Part shown: in pieces, positions 42,894-50,854 of the stretch | How the letters are laid out: every line of letters begins with the position of its first letter | How positions within the stretch are numbered: the first letter of the stretch is position 1 | NCBI RefSeq assembly: GCF_029210385.1 | Contig: NZ_JARGDQ010000008.1 | Coordinates: 62,001 to 126,000, forward strand | Direction: 5' to 3' | Length of the DNA stretch: 64,000 nucleotides | DNA from: Desulfurivibrio dismutans | GTDB taxonomy: Bacteria; Desulfobacterota; Desulfobulbia; Desulfobulbales; Desulfurivibrionaceae | Translations under genes and position numbers: made by a program | The notes under the pieces: model-generated | What the model was told of the DNA's origin: nothing | What the model saw: the letters and a program-made list of their open reading frames with translations, nothing else | Databases searched by the model: none

Positions 42894-43781
42894 ATGAATA
42901 ATCCCACTCTTGCTACCGACCAGCCGGAGGCGATGGCAGCCGACCAAACCGTGACCCTGGGCCGTTCCCTGGTGCAGCACGGGCGGGCCAGCGACCGGGT
43001 TTATCTGATGGCCGTTGCCGATGAAGATATGCCCGGCCTGCTGGGTGAACTGGATCAACTGGCAAGGCAAAACCGCTACGGCAAAATATTTGCCAAAGTG
43101 CCGGCCCGCTGGCGGCGGCAATGTGTCGCCGACGGCTACCAGGTGGAGGCTGAAGTGCAGGGCTTTTACGGAGGCGAGGAAAGCGGCCTCTTCATGGGAA
43201 AATACCTTAACGAGGAACGTCGTGCCGCCACCGATATTCGCAAGATCCAGGAGGTTCTGGAGCTTTGCCGCCGAGCCCAGAAAAACTCTGTAATTCGGGA
43301 TAATACCGGAGCGGATGACGACTACCAGACCAGGCGGTGCACGCCGACGGATGCCACGGCCATGGCCGCCCTGTTCCGCCGGGTCTTTCCCTCCTATCCA
43401 TTCCCCGTCCACGAACCTGATTTCCTGCGGCAGACCATGGCCGAAAACGTGGTTTACACCGGGGCCTGGCAAGGGCAAGAGCTGGCCGCTCTGGCCTCGG
43501 CGGAATACTCCCCGCGCGAAGCCCACGCCGAGATGACCGATTTTGCCACCACCCCGGAACACCGCCGCCGCCAGTTGGCCGGCCGCTTGCTGATTACTTT
43601 GGAAAAAGAGATGACCTCCCGGGGCATCAAGACGGCCTATACCATTGCCCGGGCGATCTCGGCGGGCATGAACCTTACCTTCGCCAAAGCCGGCTACCGT
43701 TTTGCAGGAACCCTGACCAACAACACCCAGATCTGCGGCCGGATTGAAAGTATGAACATCTGGTACCGGTCGCTGTCGTAA
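42894..43781 (+). CDS. ablB: Beta-lysine N-acetyltransferase
   Basis: A 295-residue GNAT-family enzyme that acetylates the epsilon-amino group of beta-lysine. The N-terminal half has the family pattern seen in archaeal and deltaproteobacterial AblB (NRYGKIFAKVPARWRRQCVA, GFYGGEESGLFMGKYL). The GNAT core is at about residues 145-280, with MTDFATTPEHRRRQLAGRLL as the acetyl-CoA loop and ISAGMNLTFAKAGYRFAGTL near the end. Its partner ablA lies 70 bp upstream. The pair is a marker of salt adaptation. Confidence 0.9.
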   Translation: MNNPTLATDQPEAMAADQTVTLGRSLVQHGRASDRVYLMAVADEDMPGLLGELDQLARQNRYGKIFAKVPARWRRQCVADGYQVEAEVQGFYGGEESGLFMGKYLNEERRAATDIRKIQEVLELCRRAQKNSVIRDNTGADDDYQTRRCTPTDATAMAALFRRVFPSYPFPVHEPDFLRQTMAENVVYTGAWQGQELAALASAEYSPREAHAEMTDFATTPEHRRRQLAGRLLITLEKEMTSRGIKTAYTIARAISAGMNLTFAKAGYRFAGTLTNNTQICGRIESMNIWYRSLS

Positions 43782-43810
43782 AGCATAACGGTACAACTAC
43801 GGCCCGACCC

Positions 43811-43857
43811 GCCAAACAAAAAGGCGCCTTGAAGATCTAGCATCTTCAAAGCGCCTT
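43811..43857 (-). terminator. Terminator between ablB and the CheZ-like gene
   Basis: Arms AAGGCGC-C-TTGAAGAT (43821-43836) and ATCTTCAA-A-GCGCCTT (43842-43857) pair with a single mismatch around loop CTAGC. Leftward the stem is followed by TTTTTGTTTG, so it best serves the minus-strand CheZ-like gene; the stem may also stop ablB transcripts. Confidence 0.75.
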
Positions 43858-43927
43858 CCGGGACCGGGTCGGCCACGGGCCGCCGGTCTACAGTTTGCCC
43901 TACAGTTTGCCGATCACCATCACCGGC

Positions 43928-45556
43928 TTAAAAACCAAATTCCTCCAACATTTTGTTCACCGTATCCTGATCCAGGGGACCCTCCACTTCATGATCGCCG
44001 GTCATGGTCTTGAGATAACGATCCACATCTTCCTGGGCCAGGCGCTTGCTTTCCTCCGGGGTGATGTCGACGTTGTGCTCTTTGATTTTGAGCTGCGATC
44101 CCAGTGAAACCACGATGGCCAGCAACTGCACCTGGAAATCGGAAAGCAGTTTGATAATTTTCAGAATCTGCTGCCCGGAAAGATCCTGAAAACTCAAGGC
44201 TTCGGTGATTTTGGTCACATCGTCGTAAATACTGCTGGCCACGCTGAAAGCGTTCTCAATTTTGTGAAAAACATCAAGCTGGTCCTCTTTGCTCATGCCG
44301 GCACCGGCCGTACCGGCGCTGAGCGCGGCCAGCTCCTCCCGCAAATCACCGACCATGGCCGCGGCTTCCGCCAGCACCTCCCGAACCGGCGCCACTTCCG
44401 GGCCGGCAGAAACCGCTTCTGCAGATGCCAACACCGGCGGCTCTTGCTCGGCGGCGGAAACCGCCGGCTCGGCTAAACCGCCTTCCCCACCGACCTCCTC
44501 GATTTCCGGCATTTCCAAAGGCAAGGCGCTGTCGAGGAAAATCTCGCCCTGGTTGGCCTCCATCTTGACAAACAGGTTCTGGATCTTCTTTTCCGAACAG
44601 GCCGTGGCCAGGGAGTTCAGCACATCGGTGAGGGGAACGGTGTAAAAGTTATCATCGTCCGGTGCCAGTTCAGCAACCCGATCGCTGATGGCATCGACAA
44701 AGGCGTTATAATCAAAAAGCTCCGCCGCCTTTTCCCGGGCTGCGGAGATATGCCCTTTAACCTGTTCGTTGGTGCACAACTCGTAGATGGTCTGAAAAAC
44801 GGTATCCAGGTCAAAGAGGAAGCGGCGGCGCCCCGCTGCGACGGCCGGGGGGGGACCTTCCGGTTCATTGGCGGGTTCTTCGTTCGCCGCTTCAGCGGCT
44901 GCCGCTGGTGGCTGCTCAGCCTCGCCTCCTTCCATGGCCGCCAGCAGCTCTTCCGCCCGGCCCAGCTTGTCGGCCAGCAGATTCAGTTTTTCCCCCAGGA
45001 CTCCGACGGCATCCTCGACACCGCCGCCACTGTTCTCATGGGCCAACTGCTGCTGCAAGAACGCCTTATGGTCTTTCAATTGAGCCAGCAGATCGCGCAC
45101 ATCATCGGTCTGATGCTGCACCTTTTCCACATGATCCATGATCTGCATGGTCGCCTGCTCGGTCATGGAGACGATATCACGCAGCTGGTTTTTGGCGTCT
45201 TCAATTTTTTCGCCGGCTTCGTCCAGATCGGCCCGCTCAATCTTGCGATCCTCCGCCGGCAGATCTTTCAGGGTGGAACTGAGGCTTTTGGCCAGATTAC
45301 CGATTTCATTATAGACATCATTGGAGATCTGCTTGTAGTAATCATCGCCGGGGCCGGTGTACTCCGGCGGTGGCGGCGGCGGACAGGAGGGAGCGGCGGG
45401 AGCAGCATCGGGTGCGGCCGGGACGGCGGCCGAGCCACCGGCGGGACCGCTGTCCGGGCCAGACAGGACGGTGATATTGTAGATCAGGTTGTCAGTAGAA
45501 ATCCTGAAAAAGCCGGTGCTTACCTCAAGATTTATTTCCGCTCTGCTCGCCGCCAT
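43928..45556 (-). CDS. Large CheZ-like chemotaxis phosphatase with inserted domain
   Basis: A 542-residue protein. The C-terminal 130 residues are CheZ-like: FQDLSGQQILKIIKLL contains the D-X3-Q pair (D and Q of DLSGQ) used by CheZ to dephosphorylate CheY-P, and the end QDTVNKMLEEFGF resembles the CheY-binding tail of E. coli CheZ. The region at about residues 60-170 is a long helix pair like the CheZ four-helix bundle. Between them lies an extra domain of about 110 residues (DLDTVFQTIYELCTNEQVKG) and an alanine-rich linker. E. coli CheZ has 214 residues, so this is more than twice the size. GGAGG precedes the ATG. No che cluster is adjacent. Confidence 0.7.
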   Translation of the reverse strand: MAASRAEINLEVSTGFFRISTDNLIYNITVLSGPDSGPAGGSAAVPAAPDAAPAAPSCPPPPPPEYTGPGDDYYKQISNDVYNEIGNLAKSLSSTLKDLPAEDRKIERADLDEAGEKIEDAKNQLRDIVSMTEQATMQIMDHVEKVQHQTDDVRDLLAQLKDHKAFLQQQLAHENSGGGVEDAVGVLGEKLNLLADKLGRAEELLAAMEGGEAEQPPAAAAEAANEEPANEPEGPPPAVAAGRRRFLFDLDTVFQTIYELCTNEQVKGHISAAREKAAELFDYNAFVDAISDRVAELAPDDDNFYTVPLTDVLNSLATACSEKKIQNLFVKMEANQGEIFLDSALPLEMPEIEEVGGEGGLAEPAVSAAEQEPPVLASAEAVSAGPEVAPVREVLAEAAAMVGDLREELAALSAGTAGAGMSKEDQLDVFHKIENAFSVASSIYDDVTKITEALSFQDLSGQQILKIIKLLSDFQVQLLAIVVSLGSQLKIKEHNVDITPEESKRLAQEDVDRYLKTMTGDHEVEGPLDQDTVNKMLEEFGF

Positions 45557-45725
45557 TTCTGCCTCCCGCCCGGTTTACGGTACTCATCCGGACCACCACG
45601 TGGATACCGGCAGCCCTTACCAATCAGACCGCCTCTTTTTATATAGCCAGCCAACCCGCTCTCCATACGGGCTTCTCCTCTTCCATCGGTAAAGACCCGG
45701 AAAAACTCAACACTTTTTTTAAACA

Positions 45726-46289
45726 CTATTTCAGCGCCGGCAGCAGTTCTTTAAAAACCGGGGTGCCGGCCTTGTGCAGCCAGTCGTAAATGATCATCTC
45801 GCTGTTGGCCACCACCGCCCCGATCTCCCGCAACCGGGACAGCCCGGTTTCATAATTTTTAACCGCCCGGGAGGCCACCGCATCCGCCGGCACCCAGACC
45901 CGATAGTCATTGCGCAGGGCGCCCAGCACCGTCTGGTAAATGCAGATATGGGTCTCCACCCCGCAGACAATCAGGGTGTCCACCGAGGTGCCCAGAGACT
46001 TTACCCGCTCTTTGATGGCCTGATTGTTGAAACAGCCAAACTCGAGTTTATCAAGCGGCGTGATCCCCTCCAGTTCGCTCTTGACTTCGGGGACAAAATC
46101 ACCGATCCGTTGGACGTACTGGGTGGTGGCCAGAACAGGTATATCCAAGGCTCGAGCGGCTTTGATCATCAGGGCGGCATTGCGGGCCACCTCATCCCGG
46201 GCGGGAATCACCTTCATCAGATTTTCCTGGATATCAACCACCAGCAGGGCGCAATTTCGGGGCTGCAGATGATAAAGTTCAGCGGTCAT
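45726..46289 (-). CDS. Isochorismatase-family cysteine hydrolase
   Basis: A 187-residue cytoplasmic hydrolase. The start at 46289, with AGGAGG upstream, overlaps the end of the ygiQ-type gene by 11 bp. The catalytic triad is visible as Asp in LLVVDIQENLMK, Lys in LDKLEFGCFNN, and Cys in TLIVCGVETHICIYQT. This set is that of the YcaC/nicotinamidase-like isochorismatase superfamily. The substrate cannot be read. Translational coupling with the radical SAM gene suggests they are made together. Confidence 0.85.
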   Translation of the reverse strand: MTAELYHLQPRNCALLVVDIQENLMKVIPARDEVARNAALMIKAARALDIPVLATTQYVQRIGDFVPEVKSELEGITPLDKLEFGCFNNQAIKERVKSLGTSVDTLIVCGVETHICIYQTVLGALRNDYRVWVPADAVASRAVKNYETGLSRLREIGAVVANSEMIIYDWLHKAGTPVFKELLPALK

Positions 46290-48186
46290 TTTTTCCTCCT
46301 TTTCTGGTCTTGTTGGCCGTTGCCGGACCGGCCGGCGACTTGCGGCGCCGGGGTCGGCCGGTTTTTGCCGCGGTTGCAGAAGACTTTGCCGTCCGCTCCA
46401 ACACCAGCCGCTGGCGCCGGCGCTCCTGGTCGCCCCGGGCCACATACAGCGGGCGACCGCTGTCCGGGTCCCGGCCGCTGACATAAACCGCGGTGGCCAG
46501 GGTTCCCGGGGTGGGGGTAAAATCCTGGAACTGGCGAGGGATGAGGCCCAGCTTTTGCAGCTTGCGGGCCATGTTCTCCATGTGCGCCAGGGTACAGCCG
46601 GGGTGAGCGGAAATCAGATAAGGATTGAGGGACGGCGGCTTTTTGCCGGGCCGGCCGCCAAGTTCCGCCGCCAAACGGCTGAACACCTGCACAAACTGCT
46701 CCAGCACCTGACCATCGGGCTTGTGCATCAGCCGCAGCACCTCGGCTTCGGTATGTTCCGGGGCGATTTTCAGGGTACCAGGGGTGTGCCGTTCGAGCAA
46801 GCGCCGCAGCAGCCGGGGGGTTTTCAGCAGCAGTTCCATCCGCAGACCGGAAGAGACCAGGAGGTGGCGAACCCCGGGCACGGCGGCCGCCGCCTGCAGC
46901 AGGGCCAGCAGACCATCTTCGTCGACCCCAAGATGCCGGCAAACCGCCGGGTAAAGACAGTCGCGCCGGGAACAGCCGCCTTCAGGCAGGGAACAGGCGC
47001 AACCAAAAAGGTTGGCGGTGGGGCCGCCCAGGTCGGTGATGGTGCCGCGAAATTCCCGGTCCCGGGCGATCAGCGCCACCTCGGCGACTATTGACTCCTG
47101 GCTGCGGCTGACAATGACCCCGCCCTGGTGACGGGTGATGGCGCAAAAAGCGCAGTTGCCGCAACAGCCCCGCACAATGGTGACGGAATCACGCACCATG
47201 GCAAAGGCCGGAACCTCACCGGCCAGGGGATGGGGCTGACGGGTGTAGGGCAGCGCATAAAGCCGGTCCAGTTCCGCCGGGTGCAGAGGCTCCGCCGGTG
47301 GATGCTGGAGCAGCCACTGGGCTTGCTGTCGCTGGAGCAGGATGGTGGCCTGACGGGCCCGGGCCTGGCGGTCGATCTCTTTTTCCGCGGCCAGAAAGCG
47401 GGACGAATCGGCCATAATCTGCTCATAACCGGGCAGCACGGTATAATCGGCACGGACAGCCGCTTCCCCGGCCGCGGTCGGATGAACGGCCTGTCGCTGG
47501 TCAGTGCCACGCTCGGCCAGCTGTCCGGGGGGCAAGCGCTCACAGGTTCCGGGAATCCCCTGCAGATCCCGGCCGGCTTCCAAACGCCGGGCCACCTCCA
47601 GCACGGCCCTTTCCCCCATACCGTACACCAGCAGATCGGCTTTGGCATCGGTGAGCACCGACGCCCGCAGTTTGCGCTGCTGGTAGTCATAATGCACAAA
47701 ACGGCGCAGCGAAGCCTCGAGCCCGCCGAGGATAATGGGCACCTCGCGGCAGGCGCGGCGGGCCTGCTGGGCATAGACAATGGTGGCCCGATCCGGCCGG
47801 CGGCGAAAGCGGCGCTCGGCCTGCCGACCGAAGTAAGGATTGCCGCCGGGAGAGTAATCATCCCGGTCCCGCACCTTGACGTTGCCGGTATAATTGGCCA
47901 CAATGGAGTCAAGATTGCCGGCGGAAATACCGAAGAACAGGCGGGGCCGACCAAAGCGAAGAAAATCGTCGGGCCGGTCGTAGCGGGGCTGGGACAGGAT
48001 CGCCACCCGGTAACCATGGGCCTCCAGCCAGCGGCCGATCAGCGCCAGGCCGAAGGAGGGATGGTCGATATAGGCATCCCCGGAGACCAGGACCACATCC
48101 ACCGTCTCCCACCCCCGCTGCCGCATTTCCGCCACCGTGGCCGGCAGCCAAAGAGTTGCCGGCGCGGTTATGGCTGATGTTGACAC
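46279..48186 (-). CDS. ygiQ: YgiQ-family radical SAM protein
   Basis: I place the start at GTG 48186, because the upstream in-frame region is occupied by palindromic repeat B1 and because the E. coli homologue begins only about 35 residues before this point. The 635-residue product has the N-terminal cobalamin-binding-like part (VDVVLVSGDAYIDHPSFGLA, RPRLFFGISAGNLDSIVANY), a radical SAM core with the cluster motif in GCCGNCAFCAITRHQGG (CX3CX2C), and the C-terminal YgiQ-specific part (KIAPEHTEAEVLRLMHKP, FQDFTPTPGTLATAVYVSG). The function is unknown. It overlaps the downstream hydrolase gene. Confidence 0.8.
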   Translation of the reverse strand: MSTSAITAPATLWLPATVAEMRQRGWETVDVVLVSGDAYIDHPSFGLALIGRWLEAHGYRVAILSQPRYDRPDDFLRFGRPRLFFGISAGNLDSIVANYTGNVKVRDRDDYSPGGNPYFGRQAERRFRRRPDRATIVYAQQARRACREVPIILGGLEASLRRFVHYDYQQRKLRASVLTDAKADLLVYGMGERAVLEVARRLEAGRDLQGIPGTCERLPPGQLAERGTDQRQAVHPTAAGEAAVRADYTVLPGYEQIMADSSRFLAAEKEIDRQARARQATILLQRQQAQWLLQHPPAEPLHPAELDRLYALPYTRQPHPLAGEVPAFAMVRDSVTIVRGCCGNCAFCAITRHQGGVIVSRSQESIVAEVALIARDREFRGTITDLGGPTANLFGCACSLPEGGCSRRDCLYPAVCRHLGVDEDGLLALLQAAAAVPGVRHLLVSSGLRMELLLKTPRLLRRLLERHTPGTLKIAPEHTEAEVLRLMHKPDGQVLEQFVQVFSRLAAELGGRPGKKPPSLNPYLISAHPGCTLAHMENMARKLQKLGLIPRQFQDFTPTPGTLATAVYVSGRDPDSGRPLYVARGDQERRRQRLVLERTAKSSATAAKTGRPRRRKSPAGPATANKTRKGGKNDR

Positions 48187-48210
48187 TTTCCTGATCCCCC
48201 GGCTACTAGT

Positions 48211-48282
48211 GGTCGGCGTCGCAAAATGCCGCGCGGCCGCGCGGGCTGGCCCTGCAGCCCGATGTTTTTTGCGTTGCCGGCC
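48211..48282 (-). repeat. Palindromic repeat B1, 72 bp
   Basis: The ends GGTCGGCGTCGCAAAA and TTTTTTGCGTTGCCGGCC form an imperfect hairpin with a CGCGCGGCCGCGCG-type GC core. On the minus strand it aligns almost fully with the element at 51994-52071 (shared GGCAACGCAAAAA, GCTGCAG, GCGACGC and GAC at the end). Confidence 0.55.
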
Positions 48283-48367
48283 AACATTTTTGGCGGGTTT
48301 TGGCAAGATTGTCAAGGTTATGGTTATGGTTATTGCGTGAAAATAAACAACGAAAAAGGAGAAACCC

Positions 48368-48586
48368 ATGAAAATCGAGATCACCTACTGCTCAAAGTGA
48401 AACTATCTGCCCCGTGCCTCCGGTCTGGAGGCCGAAATCAAAAAGAACTTCCCCCTGGCCACGGTGGAGCTGATCGCCGGCAGCAACGGCATCTACGACA
48501 TCAAGGTCGACGGCCGCCAAATCTTCTCCAAGCACCAGAGCGGCCGTTTCCCGGACAACCGGGAGATCATCGAACTCCTAAAATAA
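48368..48586 (+). CDS. SelW-like (Rdx family) selenoprotein, UGA at codon 11
   Basis: From ATG 48368 (AAAGGAG upstream) the frame reads KIEITYCSK, an in-frame TGA (48398-48400), then NYLPRASGLEAEIKKNFPLA, ending VDGRQIFSKHQSGRFPDNRE and TAA at 48586. With UGA as selenocysteine the 72-residue product has the C8-S-K-U11 redox motif followed by NYLPRA, the hallmark of bacterial SelW-like Rdx proteins; GxxF-K-style IFSKHQSGRFP is also typical. Directly after the UGA lies a perfect SECIS-like hairpin. A gene finder that treats TGA as stop would miss this gene. It probably acts as a thiol/selenol redox protein in the cytoplasm. Confidence 0.9.
48398..48432 (+). promoter_or_regulatory. bSECIS element of the SelW-like gene
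   Basis: After the UGA, GCCTCC (48416-48421) and GGAGGC (48427-48432) form a perfect 6-bp stem with loop GGTCT, the same loop sequence as the E. coli fdhF SECIS. The loop starts 21 bases after the UGA, within the known range for SelB-dependent recoding. Confidence 0.9.
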
Positions 48587-48887
48587 CCACCACCAACCTT
48601 TGAAGAGCGAACCGGCGGCAACAAAACATCATCCCGCAACAAATAGCCGCCCAAACCCAGCCGCCGGCGCTGCAGGGCCACGGCCACGTCATTCGGTTAT
48701 GGCACCAAAGTGGGGACCGCATAACTTTAACGTGCCCCTGGTCCATAAAAATCGCCCAAGCACAGCTGGCGGCGCTGGCGGTTCGGCAGTGCCGCAGGTT
48801 GTGGCAAGCGGCCCGGCACCGCGTACCCCGGGTACGCAAGCCGGGCCGATCGCCGCAAAATGCGGTGCTGCCGGACCGCCGCCGTCG
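48587..48887. repeat. Intergenic region with palindromic repeat A5 (48777-48880)
   Basis: No gene is seen in these 301 bp. At 48777-48880 the outer arms GGCGGTTCGGCAG and CTGCCGGACCGCC pair at 12 of 13 positions plus one G-T wobble. Read on the minus strand, the interior aligns with A1: GCACCGCATTTTGCGGCGATC in place of GCACCCCATCTTGGGGCGATC shows compensating changes in the small hairpin, and CGGCCCGGC with GCCGGGCCG forms the central stem. It starts 7 bp downstream of the yggS stop. The left part (48694-48713) holds a further GGTTATG/CATAAC hairpin. Confidence 0.8.
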
Positions 48888-49628
48888 TCAGCGGGGACCG
48901 AAGATGGCCGTCCCCACCCGCACCAGGTTGGCCCCCTCCTCCACCGCCACTTCAAAATCGGCGGACATGCCCATGGAGAGCACCGGCGGCCCATGTGTTC
49001 CCAGTAAATCCTGTCCGGCAAACTCCTCGGACAGCTGCCGCAGGCGGGCAAAATGCGGCCTGGACTCCTCGGGGTCCTCCGCCATGGGCGGCATGGTCAT
49101 CAAGCCCAGAACCCGCAGGGCGGGCAGTTCGGCCAGGGCCCGCAACAGTTCCGCCGCCTGCTCGGGTGCCACCCCGGCCTTCTGCGCCTCGCCGCCGACA
49201 TTGACCTGGACCAGCACCGGCAACACCCGGCCCGCCGTCGCGGCATGACGGTTGAGGGCCTTGGCCAGCTTAAAGCGGTCCACCGTCTCCACCATGGCAA
49301 AATCGGTGGCAGCCGCCTTGGTCTTGTTGCTCTGCAGATGACCTATAAAGTGCCAGCAGACTCCGTCACCTGCTCCCGTCTCCATCCCATCACCTGCTGC
49401 CCCACAGGCCAGCAGGTCATTTACCCGGCTGATTTTCGCCTGGGCCTCCTGCAGATAATTTTCACCAAACAGCCGCTGCCCGGCGGCCACCGCCTGCACA
49501 ATACGCTCCGCTTCCACCCGTTTGCTCACCGCAACCAGACGCACCGTGGCCGGGTCCCGCCCGGCCTTACGGGCGGCGACCGCGATCCGGTCCTTGACTG
49601 CCGCCAGATTGGCCGCGATATCGGTCAT
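48888..49628 (-). CDS. yggS: YggS-family PLP homeostasis protein
   Basis: A 246-residue PLP-binding TIM-barrel protein that regulates pyridoxal phosphate supply. The PLP lysine is in RLVAVSKRVEAERI. The signatures GENYLQEAQAK, WHFIGHLQSNKTK, VLVQVNVGGEAQKAGV, LSMGMSADFEVAVEEGANLV and RVGTAIFGPR are all present. An insertion of about 15 residues rich in glycine (GAAGDGMETGAGDG) before WHFIGH is not usual. It is downstream of tatD on the minus strand with 76 bp between. Confidence 0.93.
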   Translation of the reverse strand: MTDIAANLAAVKDRIAVAARKAGRDPATVRLVAVSKRVEAERIVQAVAAGQRLFGENYLQEAQAKISRVNDLLACGAAGDGMETGAGDGVCWHFIGHLQSNKTKAAATDFAMVETVDRFKLAKALNRHAATAGRVLPVLVQVNVGGEAQKAGVAPEQAAELLRALAELPALRVLGLMTMPPMAEDPEESRPHFARLRQLSEEFAGQDLLGTHGPPVLSMGMSADFEVAVEEGANLVRVGTAIFGPR

Positions 49629-49649
49629 TGACTTTACTCCTCACAAATT

Positions 49650-49708
49650 GTCGGCGCCGCGAAAAAACGCGCCGCCGACTGGACGTGCTGCTGGTTGGTT
49701 ACGTTTAC
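49650..49708 (-). repeat. Composite hairpin and A-type arm between tatD and yggS
   Basis: GTCGGCGCCGCG (49650-49661) and CGCGCCGCCGAC (49668-49679) pair at 11 of 12 positions around an A-rich loop; GTCGGCG-CGC recalls the end of repeat B1. Next to it, on the minus strand, GTAAACGT and CAGCAGCAC recall the end of A elements, and this GTAA supplies the tatD stop. It may also act as a terminator for tatD. Confidence 0.4.
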
Positions 49709-50526
49709 CGCAGATTAAACAGGCGGCGGGCATTGGCCGTGGTCTGTCGGGCCACCGCCGCCGGTGCACAACCTTTGAGTTCGGCGACCTTGGCGGCGAT
49801 ATGGGCTAGATAGGCCGGCTCGTTGCGCTTGCCCCGCAGGGGCACCGGGGCCAGAAAAGGGGCGTCGGTTTCCAGCAGCAGGCGCTCTAAAGGCACCATC
49901 CGCACCGCCTCCCACAGGGTGGCCGCCGACTTGAAGGTCACCACCCCGGGGATGGAAACATAAAAACCCATAGCCAGAACCTCTTCGGCCAGGGCGGCAT
50001 CACCGGAGAAGCAGTGCATCACCCCACCGGCCGGCAGCTCGCCGGCTTCACGCAAAATAGCCAAGGTATCGGCATGGGCCTCCCGGTCATGAATGACCAA
50101 CGGCAGCTCAAGCTGCCGGGCGATTGCCACCTGGTGGGCAAAATGCTCACGCTGCAGGGGAGCCGGAGAATACTCCTTGACATAATCAAGACCGATCTCA
50201 CCATAGGCCACCACCCGGGGATGCCGGCCCAACTCCTGCAGGGCCTGATAATCATCGGGGCCGATTTCGTTTACATGATGGGGATGCACCCCTACAGTGG
50301 CAAAAACGCCGGGCCATTGTTCGGCCAGTTCCACCCCTTTCCGGGAAGAGGCCAGATCGATCCCGACAGTGATCATCTGACGCACTCCGGCCTGTGCCGC
50401 CCGCTTGACAACCTGCTCCAGGTCGGCCTGGTAGTCGGGAAAGTCCAGGTGACAGTGGGTATCGATCAACTCTGCCGCCGCCAATTCCTCCGCCACCATA
50501 CTTTTTGTTTTTGTTGCTGTTGCCAC
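49705..50526 (-). CDS. tatD: TatD-family metal-dependent nuclease
   Basis: A 273-residue TIM-barrel hydrolase. Metal ligands are in LIDTHCHLDFPDY, AYGEIGLDYVKEYSP, LVIHDREAHADTL, GGVMHCFSGDAALAEE and LLETDAPFLAPVPLRGKRNEP. The full TatD/YcfH signature is intact. E. coli TatD proteins are 3'-5' exonucleases linked to DNA repair and quality control. The first 18 residues are a variable lead, so the start could be the internal ATG at codon 10. Confidence 0.92.
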   Translation of the reverse strand: MATATKTKSMVAEELAAAELIDTHCHLDFPDYQADLEQVVKRAAQAGVRQMITVGIDLASSRKGVELAEQWPGVFATVGVHPHHVNEIGPDDYQALQELGRHPRVVAYGEIGLDYVKEYSPAPLQREHFAHQVAIARQLELPLVIHDREAHADTLAILREAGELPAGGVMHCFSGDAALAEEVLAMGFYVSIPGVVTFKSAATLWEAVRMVPLERLLLETDAPFLAPVPLRGKRNEPAYLAHIAAKVAELKGCAPAAVARQTTANARRLFNLR

Positions 50527-50854
50527 TGTTCACTCCTTCCTCTGCCGTCAAGTTGACTCCCAAACATAACAATCCGGCCCCTTCTACCAAATTAACCTCG
50601 CCACTGCAATGTTTCGCACCGTTATCCCTGCCGTTTACGCAGGCTCCCGTAAAAGTCGTACCTGGACGGGGACCGCGAAGCCCGCTGCCAAAACCATTGA
50701 CCTTAACGGAACCCTTCCACCTACGGCCTTTTCATTGACAGCGGCAAGAGCGCAGACTATCATTTACTGAGTTATCGTCGAGGTACCGTCCGGATTCTGA
50801 CCATCGCTCGGGCCGGTGCCGGCTCATTCAATTTCAACTGCCGCCCGACAAGCC
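50527..50854. promoter_or_regulatory. Divergent gap with promoter for the nitroreductase gene
   Basis: TTGACA (50735-50740) and TATCAT (50758-50763) are 17 bp apart and point to the nitroreductase gene about 90 bp away. The remainder of the 328-bp gap contains nothing else that I recognise. Confidence 0.6.

Noticed and set aside
45532-45726. 64-codon basic minus-strand frame before the CheZ-like gene
   Set aside because: It starts with GTG without a ribosome-binding site and overlaps the CheZ-like start in another frame.
48187-48384. N-terminal extension of the ygiQ-type gene to an upstream ATG
   Set aside because: It would translate repeat B1, extends past the usual family N-terminus, and runs antisense to the SelW-like start.
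23611-48880. Integron attC sites as explanation for the palindromic repeats
   Set aside because: The attC core sites RYYYAAC and GTTRRRY do not occur at the ends, the elements are far apart on both strands, and no integron integrase is seen.
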